From positions 1 to 37,735 of the forward strand of contig JAPLUI010000296.1 in assembly GCA_026397725.1 (NCBI GenBank): a DNA stretch of 37,735 nucleotides, written 5' to 3'. Within the stretch, counting starts at the first letter, position 1; each line of letters starts with the position of its first letter. A model generated the notes under the pieces. It did not search any database. It saw only the letters and a program-made list of their open reading frames with translations, and was not told where the DNA came from. Shown here piece after piece: positions 15,334-24,630 of this stretch. This stretch comes from Verrucomicrobiota bacterium. Lineage in GTDB: Bacteria > Verrucomicrobiota > Verrucomicrobiia > Verrucomicrobiales > Akkermansiaceae. Both the position numbers and the translations under genes were made by a program.

Positions 15334-16842
15334 TTAAGGTTTGTCGCGCGGGGCGGGGTATCCGGTGGTGAGTGTCGGGCGGGCCGGCAGCATTTGGGCG
15401 AGCGAGGAGAGCGAGGTGTAGAAGAAACCGACGGGGAACGGCAACAACAGGATGGCAGAAGACCAGCGACCCTGCATGGCGGCCTCGACGACGACGAAGA
15501 GGAAGAAGAAGCCGAAGAGCAGTTCCACGAATGGGGTGAGGGTCTTCATGGCCTTGTAGTTGCTCTTTTTCCAGTCCTGGCGCTTGACCTGATCAATCCC
15601 GTATTTCGGGGTGCGGACAAAGGCGGTTTCGTGATTGAAGAGGGCTTCAAGGACGGCTTTGGCATTGCTGATGGACATGCCGATGCCCAGCGCCAGGAGC
15701 AAGGGAAGGTAGGGAATCTCCTTCCACCACGAGCCGGGGCGGAGGGCTTTTTGGGAGACCAGATAGAACAGCACCACGGAGACCGAGGAGAAAAAGAAAA
15801 TCGGCACATTGACGATGTAATAGCTGAATTTCCCGAAGTCCGGCTGGCAGTGCTGGTTCGGATAGATCAGGAAACACAGGCAGATGAGCATCAGGTAGGC
15901 GAAGTTCGAGGTGAGATGGGCGGTGGCCTCCAACTTGATGAACAGCGGCACCTTGCTCTTCCAGATGGCGGGCAGCACCTTCTTGCAGACTTGGATCGAG
16001 CCCTTGGTCCAACGATGCTGCTGGCTCTTGAAACCATCCATATCGACCGGCAATTCGGCCGGGGTTTCCACATCATTGAGGAAGATGAAGCGCCAGCCCT
16101 TGAGTTGGGCGCGGTAGCTGAGGTCCATGTCCTCGGTGAGGGTATCGTGTTCCCAGCCGCCGGCATGGACGATGCAGGACTTGCGCCAGATGCCGCCGGT
16201 GCCGTTGAAGGTGAAAAACCGGCCGGAACGATTGCGGGCGGTTTGTTCGAGTTCGAGGTGACCGTCCAGAAACATGGCCTGAATACGGGTCAGCACGTTG
16301 AAGGTGCGGTTGAGATGCACCCACCGGGTCTGGATCAGGCCGATCGTTTCGTCGGTGAAATAGTGGATGGTCTTTTGCAGGAGATCCGGGTTGGGGACAA
16401 AGTCGGCATCGAGAATCAGCAGGTACTCGCCCTTGGCGAAGCGGGTCCCGTTTTCGAGGGCTCCGGCCTTGTAGCCGGTGCGGTCGGTGCGGTGAATGTG
16501 TGCGGCATCGAAGCCGCGGGCCTTGAGGCGGGCGATGCCTTGGCGGCAGATCTCCACGGTTTGGTCGGTGGAATCGTCCAACAGTTGGATCTGCATCTTG
16601 TCCTGCGGGTAATCGAGTGCGGCAACCGAGTCGAGCAGGCGGTCCACCACATGCATTTCGTTGAAGACCGGGAGCTGGATGGTGACCAGCGGGAGTTCCG
16701 TGAAGTGCCTGAGCGGGTGCGGGCGCTTGCTGGAGTGTTTCAGATAAAGAAAGACAATTGTCAAACGATGTGAACCGTAACCGGCGAGGCCGAGCAAGAC
16801 AACGATGTAGCAGAAATACCAAAGGGGTGATGACCAGTCCAT
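15334..16842 (-). CDS. Membrane family-2 glycosyltransferase, processive beta-glycan synthase-like
   Basis: 502 residues from ATG 16842, chosen because it leads straight into the first membrane helix (YFCYIVVLLGLAGYG). The GT2 domain has LPVFNE (57-62), LLDDST (87-92), the metal-binding DAD (145-147), the base TEDMD (236-240) and QQHRW (274-278), the Q-x-x-R-W signature of processive synthases. The C-terminal about 190 residues hold four to five membrane helices forming a probable polymer channel. It resembles cellulose/mannan synthase-like (CESA/CSLA) bacterial enzymes. No PilZ domain is seen. The product polysaccharide is unknown. It is followed closely by the L,D-transpeptidase. Confidence 0.9.
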   Translation of the reverse strand: MDWSSPLWYFCYIVVLLGLAGYGSHRLTIVFLYLKHSSKRPHPLRHFTELPLVTIQLPVFNEMHVVDRLLDSVAALDYPQDKMQIQLLDDSTDQTVEICRQGIARLKARGFDAAHIHRTDRTGYKAGALENGTRFAKGEYLLILDADFVPNPDLLQKTIHYFTDETIGLIQTRWVHLNRTFNVLTRIQAMFLDGHLELEQTARNRSGRFFTFNGTGGIWRKSCIVHAGGWEHDTLTEDMDLSYRAQLKGWRFIFLNDVETPAELPVDMDGFKSQQHRWTKGSIQVCKKVLPAIWKSKVPLFIKLEATAHLTSNFAYLMLICLCFLIYPNQHCQPDFGKFSYYIVNVPIFFFSSVSVVLFYLVSQKALRPGSWWKEIPYLPLLLALGIGMSISNAKAVLEALFNHETAFVRTPKYGIDQVKRQDWKKSNYKAMKTLTPFVELLFGFFFLFVVVEAAMQGRWSSAILLLPFPVGFFYTSLSSLAQMLPARPTLTTGYPAPRDKP

Positions 16843-17294
16843 GAGAATTTGCAGGGGATGAAGGAAGCAGTTGGTTGGGGGAAATGGGTGTGGCGGCGGC
16901 GGTGGCGGTGAGTGCAAGACCCGGAAAATGATGCGGCAAGCGGTTTTCTTCAAACGAATCGCCTGCTGGAAACGCGAGACAAGCAGCCGCCAGCCCACCC
17001 GTCAAGCCCCAATTTTCGATCTGCCCCGACTTTTCGTTCCAGGCCCCGATTTTCGACCCGGGAGGTTCGGCAATGCCGTGGAGTCAACCCTCATTCGTGG
17101 CCAGGTCCGGCGGTGGGTCAGCGCCGCGGGCGGCAGGATTGGTTCATATATTCCCTTGCCCCCAAGAACATGCCCAGGGAATGGAGCCAAAAGCATGGCG
17201 AGCGCGGCGTTTCCTCATGATTCCCTTGGCTCAAATGCATTTGTCTGACGGGCCGCTTGACAGCCGCCGTCCTGGGTGACAGCCTGCGGTCCCA
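16843..17294. promoter_or_regulatory. Divergent intergenic region with three direct repeats
   Basis: 452 bp between the divergent glycosyltransferase and ThuA-fusion genes. Three imperfect direct repeats of ccccRAYTTTTCG type begin at about 17007, 17024 and 17044. Spacing of 17-20 bp would suit a multi-site regulator, but this is speculative. No coding potential of note. Confidence 0.3.
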
Positions 17295-19061
17295 ATGAAT
17301 GCGCAAGAACCTGGATTCGCCCTCACCGGCGCAGCGGCAAGGCCGAAACTGCGTTGCAAACGGAAAATGACTATCGGGACCGGCCTGCTCGCGCTGCTTT
17401 GGTTAGGGCTGGTTCCGGCGGACGCGCAGGGGGTTCCGGAGGCGGAGCGCCAGAGCGTTGAGTCCGCCATCCCCGGCACGGCCTTTGCGCAGCCGCTCAA
17501 GCCGCGCAAACTCCTCATCTTCGACCTGAACGTGAACTATGGCGGCCATGGGTCCATCCCCACGGCCAACCTTGCGTTCACCCGCATGGGGCAGCAGACC
17601 GGCGCGTTCGAGACGACGGTCAGCCACGATCCCAAAGTGTTCGAGCGCGAGAGCCTGCGGCGCTTCGATGCGGTGTTCTTCAACAACACGGTCGGAAACT
17701 GCTTTGCCGAGCCGGAGTTGCGGCAAAACCTGGCCGAGTTCGTCTATGGCGGCGGCGGCTTGATGGGCGTGCATGGCACCACGGTGGCCTTCATGCAATG
17801 GCCCGGCGCGACGGAGGACTGGCCGGAGTTCGGACTGATGATCGGTGCACGCGGTGCCAACCATCGGGCCAACGACGAGCATCTTTTCATCAAGCTCGAC
17901 GATCCGACCCATCCGCTCAACGCGCCCTTCGGCGGTCAGGGCTTCGATTACCGCAGCGAGTTTTTCCGGGTGCATGAGCCCTACTCGCGCAACCGGGTGC
18001 GCGTGCTCTTCAGCATCGACACGGACCAGTCCGACCTGAAACAGGGCCCCGGTTATGGCAACCTGGAGCGGGCCGACCATGACTTTGCGCTGGCCTGGGT
18101 GCGCCACTACGGTCGCGGCCGGACCTTTTACTGCACCATCGCGCACCAGCCCGCCATCTTTTGGGACGCGAAGCTGTTGCGGTTCTATCTGGCCGCGACG
18201 CAGTTCGTGCTTGGCGATTTGCCGGCCCCCACCGTGCCCAGCGCGCAACTCACGCCTGCCATCCGCGCCCAGGAAAAACTCGGCTGGCGGCTGGGCCTCG
18301 AAGCCTACACCTTCAGCAAGTTCACTTTCTTCGAGGCCATCGAGAAGACGGCCCAACTCGGCCTGCCGTTCATGGGCGGACTCAGCTTCCAACCCGTGAG
18401 CAAGGACCTGCCCAAAAACCTCGAACCCGGCCTGAGCGACGAGGAGTTGCGGCAAATCCGCTTCAAACTCGACGCCGCCGGCGTGCGCCTGCTCACCTAC
18501 TACCTCCAGGACATCCCCGGCGACGAAGCGGGCTGCCGGAAGGTGTTCGAGTTTGGCCGCAAAATCGGCATCGAGACCTTCATGTCCGAGCCGAAGTTGG
18601 AGGCGCTCGATATGATCGAAAAGTTCTGCGACGAATACGGGATCAACGTGGCGTTGCACAACCACGACCCGCAAGCCTCACCGGTTTACTGGAATCCGGA
18701 AGGCATTCTCAAAGCCTGCGAGGGCCGCAGCAAACGCCTTGGCGCCTGCGCCGACCTGGGCTACTGGATGCGGGCCGGCATTGATCCCGTCAAGGCCGTG
18801 GCGCTGCTCAAGGAGCGCCTCATCACGGTACAGATGCACGACCTCAATGATCTCAGCCCACAAGGCCATGATGTGCCCTGGGGTTCGGGTCAGGGAAAAA
18901 CCGAGCAGTTCATCCGGGAAGTCCACCGCCTCGGCCTCAAACCGACGATGTGGGGGCTGGAGTATGCCTATAACTGGTTGGAGTCCATGCCGGAAATCGC
19001 CAAGTGCGTGGAGTTCTTCAACGGCGTCAGCTTGCAAATCGAAAAGGAGACCGCGCGATGA
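17295..19061 (+). CDS. Exported ThuA domain - TIM-barrel sugar isomerase/epimerase fusion
   Basis: 588 residues with an N-terminal export signal (LLALLWLGLVPADAQ). ATG 17367, just before this helix, is an alternative start. Residues about 68-310 form a ThuA-like domain (LLIFDLNVNYGGH, the GGGGLMGVHGTT turn, FYCTIAHQPAIFWD). Residues about 325-580 form a xylose-isomerase-like TIM barrel (LGWRLGLEAYTFSKFTF, VALHNHDPQ, LGACADLGYW, MHDLND). ThuA proteins are glutamine-amidotransferase-like and often sit with sugar oxidoreductases. The gene overlaps the following Gfo/Idh/MocA gene by ATGA. Together they suggest periplasmic processing of keto-sugars or glycosides; the substrate is not known. Confidence 0.85.
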   Translation: MNAQEPGFALTGAAARPKLRCKRKMTIGTGLLALLWLGLVPADAQGVPEAERQSVESAIPGTAFAQPLKPRKLLIFDLNVNYGGHGSIPTANLAFTRMGQQTGAFETTVSHDPKVFERESLRRFDAVFFNNTVGNCFAEPELRQNLAEFVYGGGGLMGVHGTTVAFMQWPGATEDWPEFGLMIGARGANHRANDEHLFIKLDDPTHPLNAPFGGQGFDYRSEFFRVHEPYSRNRVRVLFSIDTDQSDLKQGPGYGNLERADHDFALAWVRHYGRGRTFYCTIAHQPAIFWDAKLLRFYLAATQFVLGDLPAPTVPSAQLTPAIRAQEKLGWRLGLEAYTFSKFTFFEAIEKTAQLGLPFMGGLSFQPVSKDLPKNLEPGLSDEELRQIRFKLDAAGVRLLTYYLQDIPGDEAGCRKVFEFGRKIGIETFMSEPKLEALDMIEKFCDEYGINVALHNHDPQASPVYWNPEGILKACEGRSKRLGACADLGYWMRAGIDPVKAVALLKERLITVQMHDLNDLSPQGHDVPWGSGQGKTEQFIREVHRLGLKPTMWGLEYAYNWLESMPEIAKCVEFFNGVSLQIEKETAR

Positions 19062-20470
19062 GCCCGGCCCCGACGCCTCAGTTGGATGCGGCTTTGCCCA
19101 CCAGGCGCGACTTTCTCCGCACGGCCACTGCCGCTGTCGGCGGCATCGCCACCTTGCGGCTCAGCCCGTCCGCTGCCCGTGGCGCCGATCCCGCGGTTCC
19201 TCCCAGCGAGCGCATCAACGTCGGCCTCATCGGCCGCGGCCTGATGGGTTCGGGCCACCTCAAGGTGCTGTTAGGCCGGCCGGACACCCAAGTGCTTGCC
19301 GTCTGTGATGTGGACCGCACCCGCTGCGAGGAAGGTTGCCGCCTCGCCGATGAAACCTATGGCGCGGCCCGCGCCGCCGGCACCTATCGCGGTTGCGCGG
19401 CGATCAACGATTACCGCGAACTCCTCGCCCGGCCCGACATCGACGCCGTCGTCATTGTCACGCCCGATCACTGGCATTCGCTCCTCAGCATCGAAGCGGC
19501 GCGGGCCGGCAAGGACGTCTATTGCGAGAAACCGGTTTCCCTGACAATCCGGGAGGGGCGCGAGTTGGCAAGGGCGATTCAGCGCTACGCCCGCGTCTTC
19601 CAAACCGGCACGCAGTACCGCAGCATCCCCGTGATCCGGCAGGTGTGCGAGTTCGTGCGCGGCGGCGGACTTGGCAAGGTGCGTGCCGTCTTCACCATCT
19701 GGACCAAGACCGAGGTCCCGACGCTCGGCGCATCCTATGTGCCGCTGGATCCGACGTTGCCGGAAGAAGCGCCGCCGGAGGGCTTGGACTGGAACCTCTG
19801 GGTCGGCCCCGCCCGCTATCGGCCCTACAATGCGGCCTATCACCGCAACCCGCTGCCCGGCGTGGTGCCGTGGTCTTTTTGCGAGGCCTTCGGTGCGGCC
19901 GCGGTGACGGGCTATCACTCGCACGCGGCGGATGTGATCCAATACGCCATCGGCATGGAGACCGGCGGGCCGGTGGAGATCATCCATCCCGCCAGTGGCG
20001 AGTTCCCCACGCTCACCTGCCGCTATGCCAACGGCGTGCTGCTGCACCATGTGGATCACTGGGGTCAGGTCAAGGACCTCTATCACGCGGTGCCCGCCGA
20101 GGCGCGACTGGCCGGGTTGTTCGGCGGCCTGTTCGTCGGCGAGCGCGGCTGGATCACGTCCATGACCGGCTCCGGACCGGTGGAGGCCGGACCCGTTGGA
20201 TTGCTGGAGGAAATGCGCCTCAGGACCCGCGAAGTGGCCATCGGCTCCAACAACCATCACTCGAATTGGATCGACTGCATCCGCTCGCGTCGGCAGCCCT
20301 CTGCGCACGAGGAAATCGGCCACCGCTCGGCGTCGCTGGGGCATCTGGTGACGCTCTCGTTCCTGCTGGGCCGATCACTGAAGTGGAACCCGGAACTGGA
20401 GGAGTTTGTCGGCGACGAAGCCGCCAACCGACTGCGCTCGCGGGCCATGCGAGAACCCTGGCAGATATGA
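19058..20470 (+). CDS. Tat-exported Gfo/Idh/MocA family oxidoreductase
   Basis: 470 residues from ATG 19058, which overlaps the upstream stop (ATGA). A twin-arginine signal (TRRDFLRTATAAVGG) indicates folded export with bound NAD(P). The Rossmann motif is VGLIGRGLMGSGH and the family EKP motif is DVYCEKPVSLT. The C-terminal domain is the usual alpha/beta sheet, with a HSHAADVIQYA helix that carries histidines at the substrate site. Such exported oxidoreductases are numerous in Verrucomicrobia and Planctomycetes. Coupling to the ThuA/TIM fusion suggests sequential action on one sugar. Confidence 0.92.
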   Translation: MSPAPTPQLDAALPTRRDFLRTATAAVGGIATLRLSPSAARGADPAVPPSERINVGLIGRGLMGSGHLKVLLGRPDTQVLAVCDVDRTRCEEGCRLADETYGAARAAGTYRGCAAINDYRELLARPDIDAVVIVTPDHWHSLLSIEAARAGKDVYCEKPVSLTIREGRELARAIQRYARVFQTGTQYRSIPVIRQVCEFVRGGGLGKVRAVFTIWTKTEVPTLGASYVPLDPTLPEEAPPEGLDWNLWVGPARYRPYNAAYHRNPLPGVVPWSFCEAFGAAAVTGYHSHAADVIQYAIGMETGGPVEIIHPASGEFPTLTCRYANGVLLHHVDHWGQVKDLYHAVPAEARLAGLFGGLFVGERGWITSMTGSGPVEAGPVGLLEEMRLRTREVAIGSNNHHSNWIDCIRSRRQPSAHEEIGHRSASLGHLVTLSFLLGRSLKWNPELEEFVGDEAANRLRSRAMREPWQI

Positions 20471-20647
20471 TGACCCACCCTCCAAAAATAGGCCGCTAAG
20501 CCGCCGGGCCTGGGATGTCTCACTGCGCAAAAAAAATGCGTGCCAACAGGGGTGATTTCACCTACCACTCGGGCGTCCGCCCGCTCCGGCACCGGCACCC
20601 GTCTGGCCTGAGCACCAAGCCGCCCCTCCTGCTCCCCTCCCCTTCCC

Positions 20648-21166
20648 ATGGTTGAATACCTCCAATCCGCCCTCCAACTCCCCTTCGTCTGGGGCTTGCT
20701 GCTTGGCCTGCTCATCGCCGGCTTTCTCTGGAAAGCCGGCCTCACCGCCCGCCGCCACGCCGCCATTGAAATCAAGCGCGTGCAAGCCGACATGCGCGAA
20801 CTCCAGGGCCACCTCAACACCCAGCTCAAGATCAACGCCACCGGCAACGAAGCTCTCAACACCGAACTCGAGTCACTCCGCCGCCAAAACGAAAACCTCC
20901 GCGTCAACCTCGCCGCCCTCCGCCAAAAACCCGGCCGTGCCGAGCAGCGCCTCCTCCACATCCACGACTCCGCCATCCGCACCCTCCGCGAGCAGGCCCC
21001 GGGCTTCGCCGCAGCTTGGGAAAAAGCCGTCCGCCAGGCTGAGGCCGACCTCGAGTCCGCCGACTCCGGCTTGAAGAAGCTCGTCCGCCGCATCATCCCC
21101 GGCCTCGGCAACTCCAGCGCCACCCCGGGCCAGCCCGGCCTCGTCGTCACCGAGGAGCGGGACTAG
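20648..21166 (+). CDS. Small membrane-anchored coiled-coil protein of unknown function
   Basis: 172 residues. One N-terminal transmembrane helix (FVWGLLLGLLIAGFLW) is followed by a long charged helix (about 40-120) with heptad-like Leu/Glu/Arg pattern typical of a coiled coil. The tail is Pro/Gly-rich. The layout is like the N-terminus of RmuC or other envelope coiled-coil proteins, but no nuclease domain follows. It ends 5 nt before the YhcC-type radical SAM gene and is likely cotranscribed with it. Confidence 0.7.
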   Translation: MVEYLQSALQLPFVWGLLLGLLIAGFLWKAGLTARRHAAIEIKRVQADMRELQGHLNTQLKINATGNEALNTELESLRRQNENLRVNLAALRQKPGRAEQRLLHIHDSAIRTLREQAPGFAAAWEKAVRQAEADLESADSGLKKLVRRIIPGLGNSSATPGQPGLVVTEERD

Positions 21167-21171
21167 CCACT

Positions 21172-22128
21172 ATGTCGTTCATGGGCAGTCCCGACCATCC
21201 CCCGGGCAAGGGATATAACAACTACGGGGTCTATTTGCGCGGAAGATTCGGCGGCCGCCGCGTCTTCAAAGTCATCGTTGATGCCGGCTTCACCTGCCCG
21301 AATCGCGATGGCAGCAAAGGCTATGGCGGCTGTACCTATTGCAATGTGGATTCCTTCACGCCGGAACTCCCGCGCTCGCTTGCCGCCATCCGCGCCCAAA
21401 TCGAGCAAGGCATCATCCGCGCCAGGGAAAACTACCATGCCGAGAAATTCATCATCTACTTCCAACCCAACACCAACACCTACGCCCCGCTGGCAACTCT
21501 CCGCACCCTGTTCGACGAAGCACTAACCATCTGCCCGAATGACGTGGTCGGACTGGCCGTGGGCACCCGCCCCGATTGCCTCGACCCCGCCAAGATCGCC
21601 CTGTTGGAGAGTTATGCCAAGCACCTGATGGTGGACCTGGAGATGGGGATGGAGTCCATCCATGATGCGACCCTGCTCAAACTCAGGCGCGGCTGCACCC
21701 ACCGGGATCTGGTTGCCATCCTGAATCAGTTGGAACACAGCCCGCTCAACCTCTGCGTTCACACCGTCTTCGGTTTCCCCGGCGAAACCAGGGAGATGAT
21801 GCTCGCCTACGCCCATGAGATCAACCGCTTCCCGCAGCTCAAGTTCGTCAAACTCCATCACCTCCACATCGTGGCCGGCTCCATCATGGCCGTGCATTAC
21901 CAGCGCCAGCCCTTCAAGCTCTTCGAATTGGCCGAATACACCGATTTCCTCTGCGAGTTCCTGCCGCTGCTGCGGCCAGACATCGTGGTCCAGCGCTTGT
22001 TCGGCATCTCCGATTGGAACCTGCTCGTCGCCCCGAACTGGGGCCTCAAGAAAGTCCGCATTCAGACTCACCTCGACCAGGCCATCAAACGCCGCGGCAT
22101 CATCCAGGGCAGCAGGTTCAGCCCTTGA
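21172..22128 (+). CDS. Radical SAM protein, YhcC/TIGR01212 family
   Basis: 318 residues. The radical SAM cysteines lie in FTCPNRDG...GGCTYCN (CX11CX2C), the spacing of the Elp3-like branch that includes YhcC. Other family landmarks are FIIYFQPNTNTYAP, LAVGTRPDC, LEMGMESIHDATL and VHTVFGFPGET. YhcC has no well-established reaction; it is usually encoded near electron-transfer or amino-acid genes. Starting MSFMGSPDHPPGKGYNNYG is also typical (K-x-Y-N). Cytoplasmic Fe-S enzyme. It converges with the mutarotase-like gene across a hairpin. Confidence 0.93.
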   Translation: MSFMGSPDHPPGKGYNNYGVYLRGRFGGRRVFKVIVDAGFTCPNRDGSKGYGGCTYCNVDSFTPELPRSLAAIRAQIEQGIIRARENYHAEKFIIYFQPNTNTYAPLATLRTLFDEALTICPNDVVGLAVGTRPDCLDPAKIALLESYAKHLMVDLEMGMESIHDATLLKLRRGCTHRDLVAILNQLEHSPLNLCVHTVFGFPGETREMMLAYAHEINRFPQLKFVKLHHLHIVAGSIMAVHYQRQPFKLFELAEYTDFLCEFLPLLRPDIVVQRLFGISDWNLLVAPNWGLKKVRIQTHLDQAIKRRGIIQGSRFSP

Positions 22129-22130
22129 CA

Positions 22131-22157
22131 GGCTAGCATGCGCCATCGCTGCTAGCC
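22131..22157. terminator. Perfect inverted repeat between convergent genes, probable bidirectional terminator
   Basis: GGCTAGCA and TGCTAGCC form a perfect 8-bp stem with an 11-nt loop, beginning 3 nt after the radical SAM stop and 60 nt after the stop of the opposing operon. There is no U-tract, so termination may be factor-dependent, or it may be a protein-binding palindrome. Confidence 0.4.
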
Positions 22158-22217
22158 GCAGGTTTGCCGCCCGCCCCGCAGTGGGTGTCATCCCCCGTAT
22201 TTGTCTGACCCATAGTG

Positions 22218-23366
22218 CTAGCCCGGCCCTTGAAGAAACCCGGTGTCCACGGCGGTGCTCACCCGCGTGCCGGCGCTGCCCACCAGCGTCACGCGGGCGG
22301 TTTCGACCTCGATGTCGCGCACCCGTCCGAAGGTTTTCGGGATGGCCACCAGGCCCATGATGTAACGGACGTGCAGGGGTTGGCGGGTCGTCGGTTTCAG
22401 GCTGGTCTTCACGCCGTGCCGGGACAAGACGTTCGGGCGGGCCGACTCGGCCGCGCCGCAGTGGAAGAAGGCGGTGATGTCCTCGACGCCCATGACGTTC
22501 TGGTGGCGGCTGTTCCACGGCGGATAGTGGCGGCCATTGTTAGACATCCAGAGCAAGGTCGAGGCCAGCACCTGCGGGTCGCGCAGGCTGAACCAGGCAT
22601 AGCCCTCCTCGGGCAATGCCACGGCGGACCACGCGACCGGCAAGGCCGGGTCGGCGCAGAAAATCGCCAGGTCGGTGTAGCCGCGGCGGGCCGGGTAGCG
22701 GCTGAGGTCGGCGAAACCGCCGGTGATGGTTGGCACCCGGGTGAGGTCCTTGATGAGCGCGCCGGGTTGGAGCAGCGAGTAGCCGCCGGTCGCCGGGTTT
22801 TCCGCCGGCTCGACAAACACCTGCGCATGAATGATGCCGGAGGTGGAGAAGTGCCCGGCCCCCGGCCGCTCGGGAAATTGCAGCGTGGCGTGATGGCCGA
22901 GGCTGGTGGGCGCGTCCACGCCGCTCACCACATGCTCTTGATAGACCGCAGTCTGGCCGGGCCGCAGCGTGATCCGTTTTTCGACCTGACCGCTGAAGGT
23001 TGCCAGGTCCATGCCCAAGCGCAGGGTCACCACGCCGTTGAGCGAGTCGCTGCCGAGCAAGCGCCAGCGCCGGTTGGCGGTGTCGCCATGGGCGGGGTGC
23101 TGTTGGCCGCGGTAGGGTGTGGCGTTGCCGCCAAAGGGCAAACAGAAAAAATCACCGCGCAACACCCGCAGAATCGGCGGCGTGTCGGCCGCCAGTTTCT
23201 CGTTCCACCACGGCGCGATCGCAAAGGGCTGGACGCTGCGCCTGCCGAGGCGGAAACTCACCGGCGCGAGATGGCCGCCGCATTGGGTGACGGCAGCGGT
23301 GACGCGATCTGAGGCCAGCGTCCAGGACGGCTGGCCGAAGATGGTTTCCTTGGGGAGCGCTTTCAC
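22218..23366 (-). CDS. Galactose-mutarotase-like protein
   Basis: 382 residues, no signal peptide. Beta-rich throughout, with segments such as VTAAVTQCGGHLAPVSF near the start, LPFGGNATPY, VEKRITLRPGQTAVYQEHVV and HHATLQFPE, which resemble the supersandwich fold of aldose epimerases. Catalytic His/Glu residues cannot be assigned surely. It is the last of four minus-strand genes (isomerase, oxidoreductase, cupin, mutarotase-like), 16 nt after the cupin. In that context it probably binds or epimerises the same sugar. Confidence 0.65.
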   Translation of the reverse strand: MKALPKETIFGQPSWTLASDRVTAAVTQCGGHLAPVSFRLGRRSVQPFAIAPWWNEKLAADTPPILRVLRGDFFCLPFGGNATPYRGQQHPAHGDTANRRWRLLGSDSLNGVVTLRLGMDLATFSGQVEKRITLRPGQTAVYQEHVVSGVDAPTSLGHHATLQFPERPGAGHFSTSGIIHAQVFVEPAENPATGGYSLLQPGALIKDLTRVPTITGGFADLSRYPARRGYTDLAIFCADPALPVAWSAVALPEEGYAWFSLRDPQVLASTLLWMSNNGRHYPPWNSRHQNVMGVEDITAFFHCGAAESARPNVLSRHGVKTSLKPTTRQPLHVRYIMGLVAIPKTFGRVRDIEVETARVTLVGSAGTRVSTAVDTGFLQGPG

Positions 23367-23382
23367 GATGTCGGTTAGAAGT

Positions 23383-24618
23383 TCACGCTTCGAGTTGGAG
23401 GTCCGGATTGTCGGGGCCGAAGTGTTTCAGCATGACCAGCGGGTCGCTCTGCGACGGGTTGGTGATTTGCACGCCGCCCTTGGCCGCTTGTTCGCTGACG
23501 AAGAATTCATCGTGGGTCAACTGTCCGAAGCGGATCAGCGCGGGAGTGTCAATGTCCCAGACGCCCATGCGGCCATGACCCTGCATCAGGATCATGCCAT
23601 AGGCGGCGGCATCCCTGATGGTCACGCTGGCACCGGGCAGGACGGTGAGTTCCTTGGCACTGTAGGCGGCGGAATTGTAGCAGATCCAATTCTCCTGATA
23701 GCCCTCGGCCCGCATCTCCGCCACCGGTCTAACCGGCTTGGGGCGCATGAAATGATGCGTCCGGAAATCGGGGTCCACGTTGGCTTCCCAGTCGATCACC
23801 TCCATGAGGTACTCGATATCCCCCATGCGCTCCGGCGGGGTGTCCTTCCATAACAACTCGCTGGGCACGATGGAGGTGCCGACCAGCGATTGATACATGG
23901 CATAGACATCCGACGCGCGCTGCGGCTCGTAGGTGCAGAAACTGCCCGGCGCATGAAGGATTCCCGGCGGGATGTCCCAGCCGGTGCCCGGCTCCAGCCG
24001 CGAGGCCTGGGAGAGGTTGGTGATCTTGTTGTCGCCCTTGGTGAAATTCACCAGGCACTCGCGGACCTGATCGCGGGTGGTGCCCGGCGCGAAGCCAAAG
24101 AACGTATAGGGGCAATCCCCGCCATGGTTGTTGACCTGGGGCGGAAAGAAGTGCGCCTCGGGCTTGCCCTGCTGGCCGGTTAGACGGGCGTGTTCATCGC
24201 GATGGTGAATGTGGTGCGGCAAGGCCCCCTGGTTGTCGAAGAACTTCGAATACATCGGCCAGGCCCCGTAGGCTTGCCAGAGGCGCTCGCCGATCAGGGC
24301 GCCTTTCAGTTCCGCCACCGCGTCGCGCAACAGGACCGTGCGCTCCGTCGCGCCATCCTTGAAAACGGTCGCACTCAAGCCCTCGTTTGCGCCGGTGAGC
24401 GGACCGTTCTGGGCCGAGGTGGTCGAGGCAAACCAGCGTTCGTCAATCCCGCCGCGGGCCCCGCCCAGGGCGTAATAATCGTCGGGGTGCAACTTGATTC
24501 TGCGGCCCGGCACACAGAACGAGCGGGGCACCCAGGTGGGCGTCAGGCGCAGGATGCCCTGGCCCTGATCCAGGGCCTGGTGAATGGTGGTGGTGCTGGT
24601 GTTAGTATTAGTGCTCAT
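23383..24618 (-). CDS. Mannose-6-phosphate isomerase-like cupin protein
   Basis: 411 residues. The first half has the metal-binding cupin signature PHHIHHRDEH followed by GKPEAHFF (glutamate ligand), like class I phosphomannose isomerases. The second half (GYQENWICYN..., ELTVLPGASVTIRDAAAYG) forms another cupin barrel. Metal-dependent sugar isomerisation is inferred from the family; the conserved phosphate-binding residues cannot be checked here. It starts 12 nt after the Gfo/Idh/MocA gene in the operon. Cytoplasmic. Confidence 0.75.
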   Translation of the reverse strand: MSTNTNTSTTTIHQALDQGQGILRLTPTWVPRSFCVPGRRIKLHPDDYYALGGARGGIDERWFASTTSAQNGPLTGANEGLSATVFKDGATERTVLLRDAVAELKGALIGERLWQAYGAWPMYSKFFDNQGALPHHIHHRDEHARLTGQQGKPEAHFFPPQVNNHGGDCPYTFFGFAPGTTRDQVRECLVNFTKGDNKITNLSQASRLEPGTGWDIPPGILHAPGSFCTYEPQRASDVYAMYQSLVGTSIVPSELLWKDTPPERMGDIEYLMEVIDWEANVDPDFRTHHFMRPKPVRPVAEMRAEGYQENWICYNSAAYSAKELTVLPGASVTIRDAAAYGMILMQGHGRMGVWDIDTPALIRFGQLTHDEFFVSEQAAKGGVQITNPSQSDPLVMLKHFGPDNPDLQLEA

Positions 24619-24630
24619 GTCATTATCTAT

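Noticed and set aside
15394..16773. 459-codon plus-strand frame
   Set aside because: Antisense to a glycosyltransferase with all catalytic motifs; composition rich in Gly/Glu/Val typical of shadow frames.
17403..18674. 423-codon minus-strand frame
   Set aside because: Antisense to the ThuA/TIM fusion, whose domains are clearly on the plus strand.
20648..21166. RmuC recombination protein
   Set aside because: Only a membrane helix and coiled coil are present; the RmuC nuclease-like domain is missing.
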